From an uncultured Porphyromonadaceae bacterium (GTDB lineage Bacteria; Bacteroidota; Bacteroidia; Bacteroidales; Muribaculaceae): a DNA stretch of 11,688 bases. The DNA lies in NCBI GenBank assembly GCA_900545955.1, contig URAU01000027.1, positions 1 to 11,688 on the forward strand, given 5' to 3'. Every line of letters begins with the position of its first letter. Position 1 is the first letter of the stretch. Position numbers and translations under genes: made by a program. The notes beneath the pieces were generated by a model that had not been told where the DNA came from, ran no database searches, and saw only the letters and a program-made list of their open reading frames with translations. Positions 7,069 to 11,688 of this stretch are shown one piece after another.

Positions 7069-7115
7069 GAGAGTTATGTTAGTTTTTAGATTTATTCTTT
7101 CTGAAAGTAGTATGT

Positions 7116-7131
7116 TGCAATATCCGTGCCA
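7116..7131 (-). promoter_or_regulatory. Sigma-54 (RpoN) promoter of groES-groEL
   Basis: On the minus strand the sequence is TGGCACGGATATTGCA, a perfect match to the sigma-54 consensus TGGCACG-N4-TTGCA. The -24 GG falls at 7130-7129 and the -12 GC at 7118-7117, with the required spacing. Transcription would begin near 7105, about 37 nt before the groES ATG. Sigma-54 promoters need an AAA+ enhancer-binding activator, so groESL would be induced by a dedicated regulator rather than by a heat-shock sigma or HrcA. The match is seen; its function is inferred. Confidence 0.8.
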
Positions 7132-7170
7132 AAAGCGTCTCTAAGAGCCATACCCTCGGAAACGCGACAG

Positions 7171-7211
7171 AAAAAGTGACAAACTGGCAGAGCGTCTGCC
7201 ATGTCTGTCAC
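7171..7211 (-). terminator. Terminator of the pyrB-plsC operon (or activator site for groESL)
   Basis: A 36-bp dyad: GTGACA (7176-7181) faces TGTCAC (7206-7211), and TGGCAGA (7185-7191) faces TCTGCCA (7195-7201) around a 3-nt centre. On the minus strand it is followed by five T (7175-7171), 58 nt after the acyltransferase stop, which is the form of an intrinsic terminator. It also lies about 70-105 bp upstream of the predicted sigma-54 start site, where an enhancer-binding protein would sit, so a second role is possible. Confidence 0.65.
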
Positions 7212-7268
7212 CTTATATAACAACGGTGTGCTGCCGAATGTTTGGCACGCCTCCGCGCGGGTGCTGTC

Positions 7269-8006
7269 TTATTTGTGGCGGTCGGGGAGAGCGGAGTGCA
7301 CGGCCGCAAACGATTCCGAGATTACTCGGCCGCGGTCGAACTCGTCGGCCGGCGCTGCCACGGGCTTGTGGATGATGAGCCGTATCGTTCCGGGCGAGGG
7401 CACTACGGTGGTGCGAGGCATCACCTCAAAAGAGCCGTCGATTGTAACCGGAACTACCGGGAGCGCGAACTCCATGGCCAGCTGGAAGGCTCCCTTTTTG
7501 AAGGGGCGCATCTTGCCGGTGAAGGTTCGGGCCCCTTCGGGGAAGATTACCAGCGAGGTGCCGTGGCTCAGCACGCGCTCTGCCTTCTCCATGGTGTGGC
7601 GTATAGCCCCCGGCGACGAGTTGTCGACGAAGATATGGCCCGCGGCGGCGCATGCGGCCCCGATTACGGGAAATCCCCGCAGCCCTTTTTTCATCATCCA
7701 GCGGAAGTCGTGGTTGAGATAGCCGTAGATGGCGAAGATATCGAATGCTCCCTGGTGGTTGGCCACGAATACGTAGGAGGTGTCGGCCGAGATGTTCTCG
7801 CGGCCCGAGACCTTCACCCTCACCCAGCAGAGGGCGAGGCATACGCGCGCCCAGATATGGGCCGGCCAGTAGCCCCAGAAACGGCCGCCCCCGAGGGCGG
7901 TTCCGATAATTGTCAGGACTCCGGCCAGGATGGTGGCGACTACCACCAGCGGCAGCGCAATCAGCAGCAGATAGATTCTATAAAGCAGTTTGGTCATATT
8001 TACCAT
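7269..8006 (-). CDS. plsC: 1-acyl-sn-glycerol-3-phosphate acyltransferase (PlsC family)
   Basis: A 245-residue membrane-anchored acyltransferase, expected to acylate lysophosphatidic acid to phosphatidic acid in phospholipid synthesis. An N-terminal hydrophobic segment (about 8-36) anchors it. The catalytic NHQGAFD (83-89) gives the HX4D motif with His84 and Asp89. FPEGART (155-161) is the acceptor-phosphate motif, and VVPVTIDG (184-191) fits motif IV. In motif II, usually ending in Arg, I read IFVDN, so Asn stands at that place. The ATG at 8006 overlaps the end of glyA (ATGGTAA), implying translational coupling; Met4 (7997) is an alternative start. Last gene of the operon. Another lysophospholipid or aminolipid acceptor cannot be excluded. 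Confidence 0.88.
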   Translation of the reverse strand: MVNMTKLLYRIYLLLIALPLVVVATILAGVLTIIGTALGGGRFWGYWPAHIWARVCLALCWVRVKVSGRENISADTSYVFVANHQGAFDIFAIYGYLNHDFRWMMKKGLRGFPVIGAACAAAGHIFVDNSSPGAIRHTMEKAERVLSHGTSLVIFPEGARTFTGKMRPFKKGAFQLAMEFALPVVPVTIDGSFEVMPRTTVVPSPGTIRLIIHKPVAAPADEFDRGRVISESFAAVHSALPDRHK

Positions 8007-9280
8007 GCGAACATCGGGCGGTCGGCCATCATACGGTTCACTTCGGCGCGCACCGAAGCTATGTTGGCCTCGCTTTCGGGATTGGAGAGAACGGTGTCGA
8101 TGAGTTCCACGATATGGCCCATCTCCTCCTCCTTCAGGCCGCGGGTGGTGATGGCGGGAGTGCCCAGGCGGATTCCGGAGGTGAGGAAGGGTGAACGGGT
8201 GTCGAACGGCACCATGTTTTTATTGGCGGTGATGTCGGCCTCTACGAGCACGCGTTCAGCCACCTTGCCCGTCAGGTCGGGGAACTTGGTGCGGAGGTCA
8301 ACGAGCATGCAGTGGTTGTCGGTACCGCCGGAGATAATCTTGTAGCCTTTGTCGGTCATGGCTGCCGCCATGGCAGCTGCGTTTTTCTGCACCTGCTTCT
8401 GATACTCCTTGTACTCGGGTGTGAGAGCTTCACCGAAGGCTACGGCCTTGGCTGCAATCACATGTTCGAGCGGACCGCCCTGCACGCCAGGGAACACCGC
8501 CGAATCGATGAGCGACGACATCTTGCGGATTTCACCCTTCTTGGTGGTCTTCCCCCAGGGGTTGTCGAAGTCCTTGCCGATGAGGATTACGCCGCCGCGC
8601 GGACCGCGGAGCGTCTTGTGGGTGGTGGAGGTCACGATGTGGGCGTGCTTGAGCGGGTTCTCAAGAAGTCCGGCGGCGATGAGGCCGGCCGGATGGGCCA
8701 TGTCGACCATGAAGATGGCGCCAACCTCGTCGGCTATGCGGCGCATGCGGGCATAGTCCCATTCGCGCGAGTAGGCGCTGGCACCTCCTACAATCAGTTT
8801 CGGGCGTTTTTCGAGGGCTATGCGCTCCATCTCGTCGTAGTCCACGCGGCCGGTTTCCTTATCCACATTGTAGCCTACGGCGTTGAATACCAGCCCCGAG
8901 AAATTCACGGGGCTGCCGTGGCTCAGATGGCCGCCGTGGTCGAGATTCATACCCATGAAGGTATCGCCGGGTTTGAGCACCGACATGAACACGGCCATAT
9001 TGGCCTGCGCACCCGAGTGGGGCTGCACGTTGACGTATTCGGCATCGAAGAGCTGCTTGAGGCGCTCGCGGGCTATGGTCTCGGCCTCGTCGACCACCTG
9101 GCATCCGCCGTAGTAGCGGTGGCCCGGATAGCCCTCGGCATATTTGTTGGTCAGGCAGGAGCCCATGGCTTCCATCACCTGGGGTGAGACGAAGTTTTCA
9201 GAAGCGATCAGCTCGATACCTTTCTGCTGGCGCTGATGTTCGCGCTCGATGATGTCGAAAATTTGGGTGTCGCGTTGCAT
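8000..9280 (-). CDS. glyA: Serine hydroxymethyltransferase
   Basis: A 426-residue PLP enzyme that interconverts serine and glycine while loading tetrahydrofolate with a one-carbon unit, feeding purine, thymidylate and methionine synthesis. The open frame extends upstream to 9499, but ATG 9280 gives the standard N terminus (MQRDTQIFDIIEREHQRQ) and avoids overlapping the preceding gene. Visible motifs: ELIASENF (23-30), YAEGYPGHRYYGG (48-59), PLP-contacting MVDMAHPAGL with Asp193 and His196, and the Schiff-base lysine Lys222 in TSTTHKTLRGPRGG. It starts 4 nt after the flavin-reductase-like gene and overlaps the acyltransferase start, so it is firmly within the operon. Confidence 0.98.
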   Translation of the reverse strand: MQRDTQIFDIIEREHQRQQKGIELIASENFVSPQVMEAMGSCLTNKYAEGYPGHRYYGGCQVVDEAETIARERLKQLFDAEYVNVQPHSGAQANMAVFMSVLKPGDTFMGMNLDHGGHLSHGSPVNFSGLVFNAVGYNVDKETGRVDYDEMERIALEKRPKLIVGGASAYSREWDYARMRRIADEVGAIFMVDMAHPAGLIAAGLLENPLKHAHIVTSTTHKTLRGPRGGVILIGKDFDNPWGKTTKKGEIRKMSSLIDSAVFPGVQGGPLEHVIAAKAVAFGEALTPEYKEYQKQVQKNAAAMAAAMTDKGYKIISGGTDNHCMLVDLRTKFPDLTGKVAERVLVEADITANKNMVPFDTRSPFLTSGIRLGTPAITTRGLKEEEMGHIVELIDTVLSNPESEANIASVRAEVNRMMADRPMFAW

Positions 9281-9284
9281 AGTG

Positions 9285-9905
9285 TTATCTTGATTGGTTG
9301 TTGTCCTGATTGTTTTTTGCGCCGGCCTTGCGTGCAGCCTTTTTCTGCACGGAAAAGCCGAATTTGCCCAGCGGCTCTCCCTGGGCATAATAGTGGCCGT
9401 GGGTGTAGTTGAGAAGCCCGGCGTCCTCCAGGCGGAAGGCATCGGTCTCGGGGTCGAAAAGCTCCTCGTCGGCCAGCACGTTGACCACCTCGGCCACAAT
9501 CATGTTGTGACTTCCCAGTGGGATGATGCTTTTTACGAAGCATTCGAGCGAGAGCGGCGACTCGTCGATGTAGGGGCATTCCACAGCTACGCCGCGTACG
9601 GGCGTCAGACCCGTCTCGGCCCATTTGTCGTAGTCGCGGCCGGAGCGTACGCCCACCCAGTCGGTGGCGCGGGCCATAGCTGCCGTGGTCAGGTTGATGG
9701 TGAACTGCATGTTGGCCTCGATGAGCGGATAGGAATGGCGCTCGGGGCGCACGGAGATATAGACCATCGGCGGATTTGTGCATACCGTGCCCGTCCAGGC
9801 CACCGTGAGCATGTTCGACGGGCCGTCTGTAGAGCCGCAGGTCACGATTACCGCCGGGAGCGGATAGAGCATCGTGCCGGGTTTGAGGTTGCGTTTCTGT
9901 TTCAT
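9285..9905 (-). CDS. Flavin reductase-like, FMN-binding split-barrel protein
   Basis: A 206-residue soluble protein of the flavin reductase-like (DIM6/NTAB) family. The core segments are clear: PLPAVIVTCG (about 15-24), a segment from NMLTVAWTGTVC to PPMVYISVRPERHS (about 31-58) that typically shapes the FMN pocket, then INLTT and GLTP. The last 25 or so residues are Lys/Gln/Asn-rich and probably disordered. Members bind FMN and often reduce flavins with NAD(P)H or have unknown roles; the substrate cannot be told here. Placed 25 nt after pyrI and 4 nt before glyA, it is co-transcribed with pyrimidine and one-carbon genes, but I see no proof of a role in those pathways. Confidence 0.85.
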   Translation of the reverse strand: MKQKRNLKPGTMLYPLPAVIVTCGSTDGPSNMLTVAWTGTVCTNPPMVYISVRPERHSYPLIEANMQFTINLTTAAMARATDWVGVRSGRDYDKWAETGLTPVRGVAVECPYIDESPLSLECFVKSIIPLGSHNMIVAEVVNVLADEELFDPETDAFRLEDAGLLNYTHGHYYAQGEPLGKFGFSVQKKAARKAGAKNNQDNNQSR

Positions 9906-9930
9906 GCGTCGGGGAGCGGTGGAGCGGTAA

Positions 9931-10398
9931 TCAGTTGTGGCCGGCTATGTTGGCTTTCGCGTTGGCCACGGTGTGGTTGCAGTAGCGGCAGCGGATGTGG
10001 CCGGGCTTGTGGTCTACGGTCTCGAATACGGTGGTCATCGGCTCGTTGTTGGTGATGCACTTGGGGTTGTCGCACTTTACGATGCCGCGGATTTCGTGGG
10101 GAAGCTCCACGGGGTGCTTCTCGACAACCTCGTAGTCGCGCACTATGTTTACCACCGCCGTGGGGGCAATCAGCGCGATGCGGTTCAGATCGGCGTCGGG
10201 AAAAAAGGTGTCGGCCACCTTGATTATCCCCTTTGAGCCGAGCTTGTCGCTTTCGAGGTTGTTGCCGATGGTGATACGGCGCGTGGTGGAGGTCAGGCCG
10301 AGAATGGCCACGCATTTGAATAGAGCCTCCGGCGGAATGTGGTCTATTACGGTGCCGTTGCGCAGAGCCGCTACGGCAAGCTCTTTATTGGTGTGCAT
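9931..10398 (-). CDS. pyrI: Aspartate carbamoyltransferase regulatory subunit
   Basis: A 155-residue subunit with full family length (E. coli about 153). It binds CTP/ATP in its N-terminal domain and joins catalytic trimers through a zinc domain. The allosteric domain starts NKELAVAALRNGTVIDHIP with the conserved RITIGNNL stretch (41-48). The C-terminal zinc ligands are Cys109, Cys114, Cys137 and Cys140 (the CxxxxC...CxxC pattern), all present. It begins 30 nt after the pyrB stop. The presence of PyrI implies an allosterically controlled, E. coli-type holoenzyme. Confidence 0.97.
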   Translation of the reverse strand: MHTNKELAVAALRNGTVIDHIPPEALFKCVAILGLTSTTRRITIGNNLESDKLGSKGIIKVADTFFPDADLNRIALIAPTAVVNIVRDYEVVEKHPVELPHEIRGIVKCDNPKCITNNEPMTTVFETVDHKPGHIRCRYCNHTVANAKANIAGHN

Positions 10399-10428
10399 AT
10401 TGTTGAGCTGATGGAAATTACTGGAAAG

Positions 10429-11352
10429 TTATGCTTTGCGCGGGTCGATGCCGAGAGCACGGCAAATCAGCGCCTGGCGTGCGAACAGACCGTTGCGCGC
10501 CTGCTCGTAGTAGTAGGCTTTGGGATTGTCGTCGACGTCGGTCGAAATCTCGTTGACGCGCGGCAGCGGATGCAGTACGCGCAGATTGGGCTTCGACGTC
10601 GAGAGCATATCGTTGTGGAGCGAATAGAGATCCTTCACGCGTTCATACTCCATGATGTCGCTGAAACGCTCGCGCTGCACGCGGGTCATATACAGTATGT
10701 CGGTCGAATCGATAACCTCGCGCGAGAAGTCGGTATGCTCCTCGAAGTTTATGCCCTGACGGCGGCAGAACTCGATGTATTCGCGCGGCATCCGCAGCTC
10801 CTCGCAGGCCACGAAGCGGAACGTCGGGTTGAAATACTTCATCGCCATAAGCAGCGAGTGGACGGTTCGTCCGTATTTCAGATCGCCCACCATCGTGATG
10901 GTGAGGTTGTGGAGCGTGCCCTGCGTCTTCAGAATCGAGTAGAGGTCGAGCATCGTCTGCGAGGGGTGCTGGTTGGCGCCGTCGCCGGCATTGATTACGG
11001 GCGTCTCCGTAACCTCCGTGGCATAGCGTGCCGCCCCTTCCAGATGGTGGCGCATGATGATGAGGTCCACATAGTTGCTCACCATCTTGATGGTGTCCTT
11101 GAGCGTCTCGCCTTTCGACGACGACGAGGTAGCCGCGTCCGAAAAACCGATGATGCGGCCTCCGAGGCGGTTTACCGCCGTTTCGAAACTGAGGCGTGTG
11201 CGCGTTGAGGGTTCAAAAAAGAGCGTCGCCACCACCTTCCCGTCGAGGAACTTGTGATTGGGATGCTCTTCAAAAAATCGTGCCGTTTCGAGCAGGTCGA
11301 GAATCTGCTGCTCGGAAAGGTCGTCGATGGAAACCAGGCTGTTCGGGTTCAT
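10429..11352 (-). CDS. pyrB: Aspartate carbamoyltransferase catalytic subunit
   Basis: A 307-residue enzyme that joins carbamoyl phosphate and aspartate, the committed step of pyrimidine synthesis. The open frame continues upstream to 11430, but ATG 11352 gives the standard N terminus (MNPNSLVSIDDLSE) and family length, and the upstream part overlaps the promoter. Active-site motifs: FFEPSTRTRLSFE with STRTR at 49-53, Lys80 in SSSKGETL, Arg101, QHPSQ with His130, GDLKYGRTVHSL (156-167), MTRVQRERF (222-230) and HPLPR (261-265). All key residues are present. It is first in the five-gene operon pyrB-pyrI-flavin reductase-glyA-acyltransferase. No attenuator-like hairpin with a T tract is seen in the short leader. 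Confidence 0.98.
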   Translation of the reverse strand: MNPNSLVSIDDLSEQQILDLLETARFFEEHPNHKFLDGKVVATLFFEPSTRTRLSFETAVNRLGGRIIGFSDAATSSSSKGETLKDTIKMVSNYVDLIIMRHHLEGAARYATEVTETPVINAGDGANQHPSQTMLDLYSILKTQGTLHNLTITMVGDLKYGRTVHSLLMAMKYFNPTFRFVACEELRMPREYIEFCRRQGINFEEHTDFSREVIDSTDILYMTRVQRERFSDIMEYERVKDLYSLHNDMLSTSKPNLRVLHPLPRVNEISTDVDDNPKAYYYEQARNGLFARQALICRALGIDPRKA

Positions 11353-11387
11353 CTGCCAAAGGGGAATTATATGTTGATTGCTTTTTG

Positions 11388-11395
11388 CAAAGGTA
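11388..11395 (-). promoter_or_regulatory. pyrB operon -7 box (TACCTTTG)
   Basis: TACCTTTG on the minus strand matches the Bacteroidetes -7 consensus TAnnTTTG exactly. It predicts a start near 11382 and a leader of about 30 nt before the pyrB ATG. No good -33 TTTG box stands at 19-21 nt spacing; a TTTTTGGG lies somewhat further upstream. Confidence 0.65.
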
Positions 11396-11557
11396 AGCAA
11401 AATTTCCCCACTTTCCACCCCTCCGCCCAAAAATATCTTTCCGCCCGAAACATTTCAGGATTAGCCTAAGTCCAGACGCTTCCATTCTACTAAATGTCGC
11501 GCCATTTGTTGGCACTCCGAACTTCAGCTTCGTCCAAAGTCCGAACCTTCCCGAAGG
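11396..11557. other. Intergenic region upstream of pyrB
   Basis: I see no gene here. Apart from the upstream part of the pyrB promoter, the stretch has no evident structure; a small CCTTCCCGAAGG dyad lies at 11546-11557. The gene beyond the contig end is unknown. Confidence 0.5.
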
Positions 11558-11602
11558 TCGTTAAAGTCTTTAAGGACTCTAAGATCGTTAGGCTCTTTAG
11601 TT
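11558..11602. repeat. Degenerate 9-bp tandem repeat
   Basis: Five successive 9-mers share a (T/A)C-N-(T)TA(A/G)-N-N pattern: TCGTTAAAG, TCTTTAAGG, ACTCTAAGA, TCGTTAGGC, TCTTTAGTT. It contains the near-palindrome AGTCTTTAAGGACT. I do not assign a function. Confidence 0.6.
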
Positions 11603-11640
11603 CAATTGAAACGGAGTCGGATGGCGGCCTGCTAAAAAGC

Positions 11641-11688
11641 CTGTCTCTTATACACATCTCCGAGCCCACGAGACACTCGCTAATCTCG
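11641..11688 (+). other. Illumina Nextera adapter read-through (artefact)
   Basis: Positions 11641-11659 are CTGTCTCTTATACACATCT, the 19-bp Tn5 mosaic end. Positions 11660-11674 are CCGAGCCCACGAGAC, the Nextera read-2 adapter. Then come an 8-base index (ACTCGCTA, 11675-11682) and ATCTCG, the start of the P7 side. This is library sequence left in the assembly and not part of the genome or a natural transposon. Confidence 0.98.

Noticed and set aside
5430..7089. Long plus-strand frames opposite groEL and groES
   Set aside because: They are antisense shadows of high-GC conserved genes.
7237..7255. Second sigma-54-like box on the plus strand (TTTGGCACG...)
   Set aside because: The -24 part is present, but at the required spacing the sequence is CGCG, without the -12 GC in a TTGC context. 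No plus-strand gene follows.
7227..7268. Possible terminator hairpin directly after the acyltransferase stop
   Set aside because: The stem is short and imperfect and no T tract follows; the dyad at 7171-7211 is much better.
9281..9499. Upstream extension of the glyA frame
   Set aside because: It overlaps the flavin-reductase-like gene on the same strand in another frame, and SHMT begins naturally at 9280.
11353..11430. Upstream extension of the pyrB frame
   Set aside because: It covers the -7 box and exceeds the family length; ATG 11352 gives the standard start.
11641..11659. Tn5 mosaic end as sign of a natural transposon
   Set aside because: It is followed by synthetic adapter and index bases, so it is library sequence.

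Overview
The window looks like a chromosomal contig from a gut-type Bacteroidales, plausibly Muribaculaceae or a relative. The evidence is the mix of families: a BspA-like leucine-rich repeat protein with a C-terminal Por/T9SS-type tail, a DUF2807 lipoprotein, separate adjacent pyrB and pyrI, and TAnnTTTG-type -7 boxes. The family assignment is an inference from gene content, without a phylogeny. The last 48 bases are Illumina Nextera adapter, so the contig end is not genomic.

Layout. Positions 1-800 hold no convincing gene. They contain a 108-bp double-hairpin repeat (163-270) and a degenerate, three-copy array of a second repeat (about 367-600). Positions 799-1016 fold into one very long interrupted rod closed by a stem that runs into a T tract, which I call a structured non-coding RNA, possibly 6S-like. 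Directly after it, 1040-3166 encodes a secreted surface protein built from about twenty 23-residue BspA-type repeats. A second copy of the 108-bp repeat (3275-3382) and a half copy (3437-3467) follow, then rpsO (3717-3992) with a strong terminator. The second repeat family recurs in opposite orientation at 4125-4185, ahead of the DUF2807 lipoprotein (4272-5012). Hairpins at 5033-5098 separate this gene from the convergent groEL.

From 5115 onward every gene is on the minus strand. groES-groEL form a bicistron preceded by a textbook sigma-54 (RpoN) promoter match at 7116-7131. Upstream of it, pyrB, pyrI, a flavin-reductase-like gene, glyA and a PlsC-type acyltransferase are packed with gaps of 4-30 nt and one overlap. 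They look like one operon starting at a TAnnTTTG promoter just before pyrB and ending at a hairpin plus T tract at 7171-7211.

How the parts work together: the minus-strand operon joins the committed step of pyrimidine synthesis (PyrB catalytic and PyrI regulatory subunits) with one-carbon and glycine metabolism (GlyA) and phospholipid acylation. groESL is the folding chaperonin, apparently under alternative-sigma control. The plus-strand half is cell-surface genes (LRR protein, lipoprotein) around rpsO, embedded in repeat-rich spacers. The most unusual items are the long RNA rod abutting the LRR gene, the sigma-54 promoter on groESL, and the two interspersed hairpin repeat families.
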